Notes under the pieces: model-generated
The model's database searches: none
Seen by the model: the letters and a program-made list of their open reading frames with translations, nothing else
What the model was told of the DNA's origin: nothing
Program-made: the position numbers and the translations under genes
Shown here: piece after piece, positions 1 to 10,824 of the stretch
How the letters are laid out: every line of letters starts with the position of its first letter
Numbering within the stretch: position 1 is the stretch's first letter
NCBI GenBank assembly: GCA_963920575.1
Contig: OY986970.1
Location: 19,723,274 to 19,787,273 of the forward strand
Source of the DNA: Narthecium ossifragum
Lineage: Eukaryota > Streptophyta > Magnoliopsida > Dioscoreales > Nartheciaceae
DNA: 64,000 nucleotides
Direction of reading: 5' to 3'

Positions 1-59
1 CTTCATGGCAATGCCTGTCGGGATCCAAGATGATGAGATGTCTTCATAAAGTCACACCT
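1..59. other. Degenerate retrotransposon flank
   Basis: This is the left flank of the element that starts at base 60. Bases 55-59 (CACCT) are one copy of its target duplication; the other is 6695-6699, so 1-54 and 6695 onward were once continuous. The reverse complement of about 5-50 resembles about 13720-13765, so this flank belongs to a repeated, probably retrotransposon-internal, sequence. Confidence 0.6.
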
Positions 60-339
60 TGTGAGGACCCGTCCCTCTACTCCTGGGTCGACCGGCTGGG
101 TCGGGCCCGTGGCTCGTTGGTTTGCTTCGCGTCGAGCGCGCGAACCGGTGGATCGTATTGTTTCTTGGACCACAAGGGCAATTTGGTAAATTGCATCTTG
201 TTGGTTTGTTTCACACCCGCGTGTGCACACACTGACCTTATATGTGTTAGTGTTTGTTTAGAATGGCTAGGTGAACCCGAGGTCGAAAGATCTGAGCTTG
301 GGCTTGTGTTTTAGCCTAAGTTTGCCTTTCTGGACGAAT

Positions 340-500
340 GAGATCGATCTGGATTGCTAATGAGATCGATCTGGCCTTGCTAGCCAGATCGATCTGACAT
401 GCTTTGGAGATCGATCGCTTAGTGCAGAAGGTTTTTGAGCTGTTTGCGGCTCGAGAGCGATCGATCGCTCATTGGAGCGATCGATCAGACTCGTGATCAA
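340..500. repeat. GATCGATC palindrome array
   Basis: About six copies of AGATCGATCT or GCGATCGATC-like palindromes lie within 160 bp in the U3 part of the LTR. Neighbouring copies face each other and could pair as hairpins, for example GAGCGATCGATC and its partner near 465-490. The array is kept in the 3' LTR at 4478-4640. Confidence 0.85.
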
Positions 501-2095
501 ACAGTCGGTGGTTTATTTTTCTCTTCCGCGATGACGGCAGCCGGCCGTCGCTCTCCCTTGTCAGAAGGGTAGGACTTTCCCTCCCCTCCCCCAGCTTTTC
601 CCCGCCTTCGCCGGCTTTCCCCGGCTTTACCTTTCTCTTCTTTCCCTCTCTTCTCTTCTCTTCTTCTTCTTTCTTTCTCTTCTTCCCGCGGTGCTCTGTT
701 TCTTCCCTTTACCGCCGGCGAGCTTCTTCTTCGCCGTTCTCCCTCCTCCGACCATCAAATTGGGTGTTCTAAAGCTTGTTGGATTCGTGGCGACGAGAGG
801 AACATAGCTGAGGTGGTTTGGAGCCGTGTTGGTGACGGGTTTGCGAGGGATCAACCGAGGAATGCGCTGTTGGGTAGGTTCTTCTACCTACATGTGTTCT
901 TTAGTGGGTTTCGCGTGATCTAGCCGTTGGATCTGCTGATCTTCTTGTTATTAGATGCATGTTCCTAGTAGAATAACTGATTTAAGTTTCATGTTAATCG
1001 GTTGAGATTTGAGTAGGTTTTATGCATGATTAAGGTCAGATTTTCTGGTTTTCTGCTGTTCTTGAAGAACAGCCGGCTTGCGGCGTGTTTTCCGGCCGGT
1101 ACGTGTATGATCTTGGCTTTTGCTAAACATAAGAGTTGTAGATCTTGTCGTTAGCTTTCCATTCCATCTTATTTCGTATTTGTCCGATTTTCCTACGAAT
1201 TGTTATGATTTTCGCACTGGAGGGCTGCGTTGCAGCAATTAATTAGAAAGTTAGTTTTGAGTAGTGGTTTTCATTAGCATTTTCCCGTTAATCCAACCGT
1301 TGGATGATTCTCGATTTTGGATATGTTGATCCATACATGTAGCTATACTGGTGGCTAAGTTGGATCTTGAATCCGACATCGTTTGGACATCGGATCGACC
1401 AGATCAAATAGCCTCTTGTAGAGAACATTTGGTGTTTTAAATATATTATTATATGTCCAATTATAATATTATATTTCTACTGTTCATCAGCGGTTTTCGA
1501 GGTTGCTTCCCGTTGCAGGAGTCCGCGGTTGAGGGTCGTGGTACCGTCGTAAAGCCGTGACCCGCTGCGGATCGGCTGGCATATATGATATTTGCCATAC
1601 TGTTGCATGCCTATCTCCTGTTTGTGTATGTCATAGCATGCATTGTTGAATTGTGTATTAGTTGCATTGGTTAGGCCGTGGGTGATCCTTGGGTCGCCGT
1701 CCCGAGGCTGGAAGCTCGGACTTAACCCTAGGACCGGGGTTGGGTAGTTTGGACCCGGTTGGAATTGTGGTGTCCAGTCGATTCAATGATAGGCTTAGAT
1801 GACTGGTACACTGGTTACTTGATGATTGTAGAGGTCGTGTCGGCCTCGAGTCGGAGGCTGAGGTGTAGGCGGTGTTCCACTATGTCGACTCTTGAGTGGT
1901 GGAAACGGCCCCCTCAGCGGTGCCATTTCCCGCATGCAGTGTCGGTTCCCTGCATGTGAGTCAGCAGTGTTTGTTGAGCTTACTGTGTGCTGCTCCTGGG
2001 CACCAGGGACACGCGGTGGGGTTATGGCACCCCGGTATACACCCAGATCTTACTTGAGGACGACACTCTTGCGTTCCCCCTTCCTTCTGTGTGAC

Positions 2096-2160
2096 GTAGT
2101 GTAGATCCCTACTGAGCTTAGTGCTCACACCTACCCGGGCTGCGTTTTGTAGGTGCAGGC
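2096..2160 (+). other. Conserved LTR hairpin block
   Basis: This block contains a stem TGAGC / GCTCA around a short loop (2113-2127), then CTACCCGGGCTGCG and a GCAGG-type tract. The same order of motifs recurs in the other Tekay-like LTRs of the window (6269-6333, 28695-28760, 41588-41652, 45922-45990, 61722-61790 and, inverted, 11491-11560 and 57976-58040). Its role is unknown. Position in the LTR would fit an R/U5 RNA element or 3'-end signal, which is inference. Confidence 0.7.
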
Positions 2161-2524
2161 GTCAGTTCTTCCTCCGTGGCCCCTACCGGGCAGTTGGTCA
2201 GCAGTGCGGCGGCGCCTGGTGGACTTTGAGAGGTTGCGATGTTTACTGCTTTTACCATTATGTTAGTTAGTCTCCTACGGGAGAAATGTTGTATTTTGAA
2301 TCTTCCTCTCTCCGATGATTTGTATATTAAGCACTTTGAGTTTTAAATCTGTAGTTTGAGGCTTATTAAATTATTGTTGTTTTAATTGAGGGTGTTTTTG
2401 GTGAATTGTTAGGGAGACCAATAGGTTAGAGGGAACCCTCGCCAGCTTTGTTTTCCGCGTTTTGTAGGTTCCGGTTCGCGTCGCCCGGCCCGGTTGGGCT
2501 TTCGCGGGTCGGGGCGCGACAGCT

Positions 2525-2536
2525 TGGTATCAGAGC
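2525..2536 (+). promoter_or_regulatory. Primer-binding site (initiator tRNA-Met)
   Basis: TGGTATCAGAGC lies three bases after the 5' LTR end. It is complementary to the 3' end of plant initiator tRNA-Met, the usual primer of plant gypsy and copia elements. Confidence 0.93.
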
Positions 2537-2723
2537 ATAGGTTGTAGATCCCAGGGTTTAGGATCAGGTTTCGGTTGAGATTGAGGGTGGAATGGGTTAG
2601 TTCTATGTCTAGAACATCCGTGCATGCTCTTCTGTGATGTGATGTGCTTTTCGCTTCCTGTTTGTACTGGGTGTTTTGCGGTTTCTGACAAGTGGATGCT
2701 TGTTATTTCTGGTGGGGGTGCAG

Positions 2724-4028
2724 ATGCCGAGGAGTCGGGCACGTCGTTCCGTTGTGAGTCGTGGCCGGTCGCGTGTGCAGCGCACCGCCCGACAGGCTCC
2801 AGTAGCCGCGACAGCTTTGCCCCGAGACTCTGCACCCGCACTAGAGATGAGTGTTGAGTTCGCGGTGGGGGAAAACGCCTCTCTTTTCGCCGAGAGGGTT
2901 CTTCCGCCACTTAGCGAACACACTGTGACGGCAGCGGTGATCACCTTCCAGGAGCTGAACCCGCCCAGGTTCAGCGGTGCTGAGGGTGATCCGGCAGTAG
3001 CGGACGACTGGCTGTGAGGAGTCAGTCGTGTCCTCGACGCTTTGTTCATCCAGGATGACCGGGTCAGACTGGCGGCGTTCCAGCTCGACGGGGACACTTT
3101 GGACTGGTGGAGTGCTATCTTGACCGTTAGGAGCGGGAGTGACCCCTCGTGGGACATGTTCCGTTCGTCTTTTCTCGACGCGTACTTCCCTCAGAGTGCG
3201 CGTTAGGCCTTGGTTCGGGAGTACCTTAGCATCTCCCAGGATACGCAGTCGGTGGCACAATATGCAGCTAGGTTCACCAGGCTCGTCAGGTTCGCCGGTC
3301 CAGTGGCGAGCGATCCTCTCACCAGAGCGCGACAGTTTCAGTGGGGGCTATGGCCCGAGATCAGGCTTCTGATGGCGGCGCGGTTTGCTAGCGCTCTCAG
3401 GGAGGTGGTGAACTGTGCCTTGTCAGTGGAGGCCGTACTGCTGGAGACAGGGCTTAGGGCAGTTCCACCAGTGTTCCCCTCGAGGTTAGGGTGCGCCGGC
3501 CAGCCGCAGCAGGCTCTGGGTAGAGTAGGACCGTGGCGGGGGGAGGCCCGTTCACGACGCCATCATCCCTATCAGCACCATCCAGAGGACGTCAGCGGAG
3601 TCAGTCCAGAGGCAGAGGACGGAGCGAATGACGAGGATGATCCCGATCAGCAATTCTCAGAGGATGATCAGCTGGAGCAGTCAGTCGGTGAGTACGACGA
3701 GGACCAGCCCCTCTCGGAGGCAGAGGAGGAGTTCGCGGAGGATGATCCGGACGAGCAGTTTCCGGAGGAGGAGCCTCAGCAGGATGCGTTCACAGGGTTT
3801 GGTCAGATCCAGCAGGCAGAGCAGAGACCTGTGACGTGCTTTGAGTGCGGGCAACTGGGGCATTATCGGAGAGATTGCCCCTTGTGGAGAGCGTGGACTA
3901 GGCGGGACAGGATGCAGAGAGGCCCAGTGCCGGGTTCGTGCTATCAGTGTGGCCAGCTGGGTCACTTTCGCCGAGAGTACGCGACGCTGCGAGGCGGAGG
4001 CCGTGGCAGTGGCAGTAGAGGCCAGTAG
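2724..4028 (+). pseudogene. gag (capsid/nucleocapsid) pseudogene of gypsy element
   Basis: Gag forms the particle in which the element RNA is reverse transcribed. From ATG 2724 one frame runs to TAG 4026-4028 and is broken only by TGA at 3015-3017 and TAG at 3204-3206. The reading contains the gypsy capsid signature (FSGAEGDPAVADDWL, FQLDGDTLDWW, QYAARFTRLVRFAG) and two zinc knuckles near 3838-3880 and 3940-3981. The first is a standard CX2CX4HX4C; in the second the last Cys is Tyr (3978-3980). Between capsid and knuckles is an acidic Asp/Glu/Gln segment (about 3620-3780) with imperfect repeats of a DPDxQF unit, absent from the related gag at 29316. The ATG matches the start of the related gag (MPGSRA versus MPRSRA). 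Confidence 0.9.
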
Positions 4029-4195
4029 AGGCGGCTGGGTTGGCTTCAGCATCAGCATCACATCAGCAGGTACCCTTTTACCGTAGTATCCTGATAGGCA
4101 TTACCGCTTTGTAGTATCCTGATATGCGTTGTTTTCTTTTCCGAGCCCTACCCTTATCGGATCTCGAGACGAGATTTCCTTTAAGGGTATTAGGA
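4029..4195 (+). other. 3' untranslated region and polypurine-tract region
   Basis: This noncoding spacer lies between the gag stop and the 3' LTR. Just before the LTR is the sequence TTTAAGGGTATTAGGA, which occurs in nearly the same form before the LTRs at 39527 and 56470. It is the candidate plus-strand priming region. There is no pol remnant in the spacer. Confidence 0.7.
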
Positions 4196-6694
4196 TGTGA
4201 GGACCCGTCCCTCTACTCCTGGGTCGACCGGCTGGGTCGGGCCCGTGGCTCGTTGGTTTGCTTCGCGTCGAGCGCGCGATCCGGTGGATCGTATTGTTTC
4301 TTGGACCACAAGGGCAATTTGATAAATTGCGCCTTGTTGGTTTGTTTCACACCCGCGTGTACACACACTGACCTTGTATGTGTTAGTGTTTGTTTAGAAT
4401 GGCTAGGTGAACCTGAGGTCGGAAGATCTGAGCTTGGTCTTGAGTTTTAGCCCAAGTTTGCCTTTCTGGACGAAAGAGATCGATCTGGATTGCTAATGAG
4501 ATCGATCTGGCCTTGCTAGCCAGATCGATCTGACATGCTTTGGAGATCGATCGCTTAGTGCAGAAGGTTTTTGGGCTGTTTGCGGCTCGAGAGCGATCGA
4601 TCACTCCTTGGAGCGATCGATCAGACTCGTGATCAAACAGTCGGTGGTTTATTTTTCTCTTCCGCGATGACGGCAGCCGGCCGTCACTCTCCCTTGTCAG
4701 AAGGGGAGGACTTTCCCTCCCCTCCCCCAGCTTTTCCCCGCCTTCGCCGGCTTTCCCCGGGCTTTACCTTCCTCTTCTTTCCCTCTCTTCTCTTCTCTTC
4801 TTCTTCTTTCTTTCTCTTCTTCCCGCGGTGCTCTGTTTCTTCCCTTTACCGCCGGCGAGCTTCTTCTTCGCCGTTCTCCCTCCTCCTCCCATCAAATTGG
4901 GTGTTCTAAAGCTTGTTGGATTCGTGGCGACGAGAGGAACATAGCTGAGGTGTTTGGAGCCGTGTTGGTGACGGGTTTGCGAGGGGTCAACCGAGGAATG
5001 CGCTGTTGGGTAGGTTCTTCTACCTACATGTGTTCTTTAGTGGGTTTCGCGTGATCTAGCCGTTGGATCTGTTGATCTTCTTGTTATTAGATGCATGTTT
5101 CCTAGTAGAATAACTGATTTAAGTTTCATGTTAATTGGTTGAGATTTGAGTAGGTTTTATGCATGATTAAGGTCAGATTTTCTGGTTTTCTGCTGTTCTT
5201 GAAGAACAGCCGGCTTGCGGCGTGTTTTCCGGCCGGTACGTGTATGATATTGGCTTTTGCTAAACATATGAGTTGTAGATCTCGTCGTTAGCTTTCCATT
5301 CCATCTTATTTCGTATTTTTCCGATTTTCTTACTAATTGTTATGATTTTCGCACTGGAGGGCTGCGTTGCAGCAATTAATTAGAAAGTTAGTTTTGATTA
5401 GTGGTTTTCATTAGCGTTTTCCCGTTAATCCAACCGTTGGATGATTCTCCATTTTGGATATGTTGATCCATACATGTAGCTATACTGGTGGCTAAGTTGG
5501 ATCTTGAATCCGACATCGTTTGGACATCGGATCGACCAGATCAAATAGCCTCTTGTAGAGAACATTTGGTGTTTTAAATATATTATTATATGTCCAATTA
5601 TAATATTATATTTCTACTGTTCATCAGTGGTTTTCGAGGTTGCTTCCCGTTGCAGGAGTCCGCGGTTGAGGGTCGTGGTACCGTCGTAAAGCCGTGACCC
5701 GCTGCGGATCGGCTGGCAGCGGTGGGTAGTACCGCTGCAGCGATCCGGTTGACTTATATGATGTTTGGCATACTGTTGCATGCCTATCTCCTGTTTGTAT
5801 ATGTCATAGCATGCATTGTTGAATTGTGCATTAGTTGCATTGGTTAGGCCGTGGGTGATCCTTGGGTTGCCGTCCCGAGGATGGAAGCTCGGACTTAGCC
5901 CTAAGACCGGGGTTGGGTAGTTTGGAACCGGTTGGAATTGTGGTGTCCAATCGATTCAATGATAGGCTTAGATGACTGGTACACTGGTTACTTGATGATT
6001 GTAGAGGTCGTGTCGGCCTCGAGTCGGAGGCTGAGGTGTAGGCGGTGTTCCACTATGTCGACTCTTGAGTGGTGGAAACGGCCCCCTCAGCGGTGCCATT
6101 TCCCGCATGCAGTGTCGGTTCCCTGCATGTGAGTCAGCAGTGTTTGTTGAGCTTACTGTGTGCTGCTCCTGGGCACCAGGGACACGCGGTGGGGTTATGG
6201 CACCCCTGTATACACCCAGATCCTACTTGAGGGCGACACTCTTGCGTTCCCCCTTCCTTCTGTGTGACGTAGTGTAGATCCCTACTGAGCTTAGTGCTCA
6301 CACCTACCCGGGCTGCGTTTTGCAGTTGCAGGCGTCAGTTCTTCCTCCGTGGCCCCTACCGGGCAGTTGGTCGGCGGTGCGGCGGCGCCTGGTGGACTTT
6401 GAGAGGTTGCGATGTTTACTGCTTTTACCATTATGTTAGTTAGTCTCCTACGGGAGAAATATTGTATTTTGAATCTTACCCTCTCCGAGGATTTGTATAT
6501 TAAGCACTTTGAGTTTTAAATCTGTGGTTTGAGGCTTATTAAATTATTGTTGTTTTAATTGAGGGTGTTTTTGGTGAATTGTTAGGGAGACCAATAGGTT
6601 AGAGGGAACCCTCGCCAGCTTTGTTTTTCATGTTTTGTAGGTTCCGGTTCGCGTCGCCCGGCCCGATTGGGCTTTCGCGGGTTGGGGCGCGACA
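4196..6694 (+). repeat. 3' LTR of gag-only gypsy element
   Basis: This 2,499-bp copy is collinear with 60-2521. It includes the longer version of the segment at about 5718-5757, which contains its own short inverted repeat around GGTGGGTAGTACCGC. It ends GGGGCGCGACA immediately before target duplication CACCT (6695-6699). Confidence 0.95.
4478..4640. repeat. GATCGATC palindrome array
   Basis: This is the 3'-LTR copy of the array at 340-500. The palindromes are retained with a few substitutions, for example CGATCGATCA in place of CGATCGATCG near 4594. Confidence 0.85.
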
Positions 6695-7190
6695 CACCTC
6701 TTCAAATGTTCCTATCGAAGAGTACCCACTACCCATCGTAGAACCTGTCGAAGGATGCCCTTGGCCTACATGAGAAGATTTTTACTGTCTTAAAACCGAT
6801 GATGAAGAGTCGATGTTTGATTAGGTAGCAGCTATGATCGCTCTAGTAGGCTTTACCTTAGAGAAAAGCAAATACAGAGGCAAGCCTTCAAGGAAGGAGT
6901 TTGAGCAGCCAGGCTCAATCCTCCAAAACCTTCGCTTGCTCAAGATTGGCTGCTAAGGCCGAAGCGACGAAGATCTCCAAGATACAAAATCTTGAAAAAG
7001 GTGATGGCTCCAGTGGAGATAGATGTCGGGCTTCATTCACTGAGTCTCTACAAACTCCAAACTCAAAAACCACATGTTCCAAAAACCAATGTCACTTGGG
7101 ACAATTATCCATACTTCATGATGGGAGTCTTTGAAGATGACGAATCACTCTACTTCCCTAATGAAAAGAAGGCTTCACGCCCACTCTAGC
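6695..7190 (+). pseudogene. Degenerate coding-like segment, family not recognised
   Basis: Joined to 1-54 across the inserted element, this region has long open stretches on the plus strand with scattered stops, for example the reading around VGIQDDEMSS, then PIEEYPLPIVEP and DVGLHSLSLYKL (6992-7189). Composition and context suggest internal sequence of an old gypsy-type element whose 3' LTR starts at 9518. I do not recognise a domain, and the readings are short, so the family assignment is inference. Confidence 0.35.
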
Positions 7191-9517
7191 AGAAACTCTC
7201 CCTTCTTCAATCTCACATAGCGCGTTGTGGTGGTCACCCCTCTGGTTATCTGTTAAGTAAGGGTCAGAACGAGCAAGTTCGATTATGTGTGCATGAAGCA
7301 TGCATGAGGCGTTAGCACTAGTGATAAACGACATCCTGGAACAAAGAGAAAGAAAAAAGGGGTCAAGTGCAAACATATTAACGGAAAAAAGGGGACATGT
7401 CATGCAAATTCACAATATCTCTCAAAAAAAAAAAAATCAAAAAAAGGCAAAACAAAAAAAAACATATAAAAGGACGGCATGGGAGAGAAAACCCAAGGGC
7501 TCTCTCCCAAGCCGCCACCACCCCGTCTATTTCTCCCTCTTCCTCTCTTTTCTTTTTTTGCCTCTCCTTACTCCTCTCGGCAAGCCAGCACCAGATGCTT
7601 TCAGCCAAGGGCTTGTGAGCACCGGCACCCGACTCCTTCGACGCCTCACCTCGGCGGATCCGCCCCGTGCCAAGCCCCATGTCGAGCTTAACCATCTCCG
7701 CCGGTCTAACGCCGCCCTTCGCTGGATCCACTCCTTTTTTCAAGCCCGACGCCAAGCTCCTCTAGCTCCACCGGCCTAACACCGCCCCATGCCAAGCCCA
7801 ACGTCGATCACCAAACCCGACGTCGATCTCCACCATCTATGCCAGCATGATCCCACCCTTCGCCGGATCCGCCCCGTGCCAAGCCCGACGTCAATCTTCG
7901 CAATCTCCGCCGGCCTAACGCCACCCTTCGCTGGATTCGTCCCCGTGCCAAGCACCAGCACCGTCTCCGCTGTCGAGACAAAGCAAGGCCCAAGCCTCTG
8001 CTGGATTTCTATTTCCTGCTCTGGCGAAGTCCAGCACAACGTCATTTCCTCCTACCCACTCCGCCGAAGACGCCCCCACAAGCCCGGCATCAAGCTCCTC
8101 CAACGCCATAACAAAGCGTCGTCCCTCCAGTTTGCTCGCTCTCCGCCAGATCCGCCCCTATTCGGGCTCAAGCTACCCCACGCCGTTGGCCATCACCAGA
8201 CAAGATTCCATCATGCGCCGAGGTCTTCCCCGTGCTTCATCTCCTCGCCGGTGTTTCTTCTAGCGACCACGAACCGCCTCAGCCGCGTCTCCCCCGCCGA
8301 GAACGCCGCCAAACTGCCGGATGCATATTCGCTGCAACTCATCCCACATCGCTCTCCCACAAACTTTGGAGTCCTCCCCGCCACAATTGCGAAGCACCAC
8401 CAAACTTCGCCCAGAAGCCTGGCACTCGCTCTGTTCCAGCGAGGATCAAGGCCTTGCTGCTACTACCCTGCCATGTTTGGCGTATCGCCTCCAAACGACC
8501 ACCCAAGGCTTCACAGAGCCCAAGTTCCATTGCCGGTCATGTGTTAAAATAAAGGGACAGAGAGGAAGAGACAGAGCAAACAAAGAGGAGAAGAGTGCCT
8601 TCTTGACAACAGGATAAAGGAAGATATGGCTTCCCTCAAGCACTCAAATCCTCCTTGCTAAAATAACGACAGTAAAAAAGACAGGAGGAGAAGTTGTGAT
8701 ACATTACATGATTTGAAGGGAACAAAAGGACCTTATTTGAAGACAAAGACAAAGGTCAAGAACTTTCACCTTCACCACCAATCTTCAAGGAAGTGAAATA
8801 ATGATACTTTACCCTAGTTCTATACACATATATATAGAACTAGCGGTATGAATTAGGAGTCCTAATTGGACTCTTAATTGTAATTTTCGGATTTATTTTA
8901 TGGCAAGAAATATGACTACCACAATTCAAGCCAAATTAAGAGTTCTAATCGAACTCTAAATTGCAATTTTCGGATTTATTTTATGGCAAGAAATATGACT
9001 GCCGCAATTCAAGCCAAATTAAGAGTTCTAATCAAACTCTTAATTGTAATTTTCAGATTTATTTTATGGCTGAAAATATTCACGTGGGAAATCATGCCAA
9101 AAACTTACCAAAGAGGTAAAGTGAAAAAAAAATCCAAAAGAAAAGGGGAAAAGAAAAAGGATGCAGGCTGCCTCTTATTCATGTCCCTCAAAGAAACGAC
9201 ATACTTCAAATACACATCATCCATGACCATGGGCATCGATGCATGGATGCATATATCAAAATTGTGATCAAATAAAGGCTGTCATTTTAGGGAGTGCATG
9301 CTCTTCCAAATGAGAGATGAAGATTGTCACCCGACACAAAAATTAGGTGATGTCTGCTACATTTTATCCAGATTATGGAAATGAAGTTGGCCACAAAATT
9401 CTTCATGAGATATTTCACGCCTCACATGAGGCGATATCGGCGATCAAAGTATGAAACTTTTCGAGCCTTACGTGTTCAAATTACACAGCTTTCGCACGTA
9501 GGCCTCGAGAGGGCATC
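7191..9517. other. Noncoding internal region upstream of LTR 9518
   Basis: A TATA-like CATATAAAAGG at 7463-7473 is followed by a CT-rich tract (7520-7580) and a GC-rich stretch (about 7610-8540). That stretch contains an imperfect repeat of about 75 bp at 7656 and 7865, offset 209 bp. A 252-residue open frame at 7789-8547 is rich in Pro, Ser and His and resembles nothing I know; it is probably chance in GC-rich DNA. The last bases (about 9501-9517, CTCGAGAGGGCATC) look like a polypurine tract before an LTR beginning TGTTGACACC. Confidence 0.5.
8853..9080. repeat. 83-bp tandem repeat, about 2.6 copies
   Basis: The string GGATTTATTTTATGGC starts near 8889 and 8972 and recurs near 9055 with one change, a spacing of 83 bp. 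The copies also share AAATTAAGAGTTCTAATC. The region is AT-rich and noncoding. Confidence 0.85.
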
Positions 9518-9789
9518 TGTTGACACCGATTTTAACTAAGGCTAGAATTCGTAATATTTGCGAAATTACCTTTGTCACATGTGTGCATGCCTTAAATACT
9601 TTTCAAAGGTATGACAATATTCGAATATCCTTAACTAAACTAAAAACATACTTAAAGTGCTATATACATGCTTTCCATACTTTTGGGAGGAAAAAAGGTA
9701 TGTTGGGAATTTTGACTAAATATGGTCAAACTCCCTAACACATCTTGATTCGCCATATATGATTTTGATGGCATCCTACATATACCAAA

Positions 9790-10400
9790 CAACGTTTCGG
9801 TAATTTTCACCCTCTATGAGGTATTTTGGGTATTTTGGTCAAAATATTGAGCTAAACTCTCCATAACACTTCAAATGAACCCTTTTATGATTTTGACATC
9901 ATCCGATATACATAGAGGGGTATTTTGGTAATTATAGCCTTCAGAGGTATTTTTAGAATTCTAATAAAAATATATAAATTCAAATATTCTACAAATCTTT
10001 CATCAGTCCTTAGATGGTTTTAACGGTATCCTACATAAACCTTCAAATCTAAGGGAATTTTGCCCCAAAAGAACGTTTTGGTAATTTTGTCCACCTAGGG
10101 TTATTTTGGGAATTCAATGAAAATATACACCCTGAACTTCCTACTACAAACCATGATACCCTTGCATAGCTTCAATGACATCATACATAAGCTGAAAGAA
10201 TACGAGGGGTATTTCGGTAATTTTCACCCCAGGGGTATTTTGGTCATTGTGCATTCCTAGGGTGTGATAGTGCAGAACATATGCATAAAAGCACATATTG
10301 CTTGCTGTAAGGGTACCTTGGTCCTTTATAGCCCCTAGGGCATTTCAGTCATTTTCACCCTCAGGGGTACTTTGGTCATTTTACATCCTAAAGGTGTAAT
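9790..10400. repeat. Degenerate GGGGTATTTTGGT repeat tract
   Basis: At least eight variants of GGGGTATTTTGGTAATTTT or GGTCATTTTCACCC are spread over about 600 bp inside the LTR, at irregular spacing. Some copies are also seen in the inverted LTR near 18830-19000. Confidence 0.65.
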
Positions 10401-10625
10401 AGTCCAAAATACACACATAAAATATTCAAAATTTAAATAAATATTAGAAATTTTAATATATATTTAAACAAATATTCAAAATCTGAATAAATATTTGAAA
10501 TTCAAACATATACCCGAAATTCAAATAAATTCAAACATATATTCAAAATTTGAATAGATTCGAATGAATTTTCAAAATTCAAATCCAAATTCAAAATTTA
10601 AATATATGATGATCAAATCTTGAAA
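10400..10625. repeat. AT-rich ATTCAAA repeat tract
   Basis: Many overlapping variants of AAATTCAAATAAATATTC form a low-complexity stretch in the U3 part of the LTR, upstream of the TATA box. Confidence 0.6.
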
Positions 10626-10815
10626 AGGAAAATTCCCAAGATTTGATTCTCTCAACAATCCATATTGGGCTTGATATGATATGGTTTCCATAACCATTCA
10701 ATCACATCTCTTGACATCGCATGAGCATCCAATCAATCTCCAAATATGACATGATTTCATCATCAATCAATATTCTCTCAAATCCAAGATACCCTCCAAG
10801 GCTCTCAACCCTCAC

Positions 10816-10824
10816 CTATAAATA
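10816..10824 (+). promoter_or_regulatory. TATA box of left LTR
   Basis: CTATAAATA is followed by GGGGTAGAGGG and a purine-rich leader. The inverted LTR has the matching element at 18459-18467 on the minus strand. Confidence 0.7.

Larger units (their letters stand above)
60..2521 (+). repeat. 5' LTR of gag-only gypsy element
   Basis: This 2,462-bp LTR begins TGTGAGGACC and ends GGGCGCGACA. It carries an AGATCGATCT palindrome cluster near its start (340-500), a long CT-rich tract (about 560-700) that may be promoter or leader, and the conserved hairpin block at 2096-2160. Compared with the 3' LTR it lacks about 37 bp near 1578, corresponding to about 5718-5757 there. I see no clear TATA box. 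Confidence 0.95.
60..6694 (+). mobile_element. Complete non-autonomous Ty3/gypsy LTR retrotransposon (gag only)
   Basis: The element has two long LTRs (60-2521 and 4196-6694) starting TGTGAGG and ending GCGACA. A perfect 5-bp target duplication CACCT lies at 55-59 and 6695-6699. An initiator-Met-type primer site follows the 5' LTR. The internal part is only 1,674 bp and encodes a broken gag; protease, reverse transcriptase, RNase H and integrase are absent. It therefore needed pol proteins from elsewhere, plausibly from a relative of the Tekay-like element at 26894-42015, whose gag is similar. A rough hand comparison of the LTRs gives about 2-3% substitutions plus a 37-bp length difference, which suggests a fairly recent insertion. 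Confidence 0.95.

Noticed and set aside
30..314. 94-codon open frame over the left element boundary
   Set aside because: It runs from the flank into the LTR and repeats in the 3' LTR at 4124-4450; it is LTR sequence, not a gene.
1759..2104. Open frames inside the 5' LTR, repeated at 5932-6277
   Set aside because: Located in the LTR with no start context or domain; present only because both LTRs share the sequence.
7789..8547. 252-codon open frame
   Set aside because: Low-complexity GC-rich DNA with an internal repeat and no recognisable domain; other frames here are open as well. Mentioned only as part of the noncoding region.
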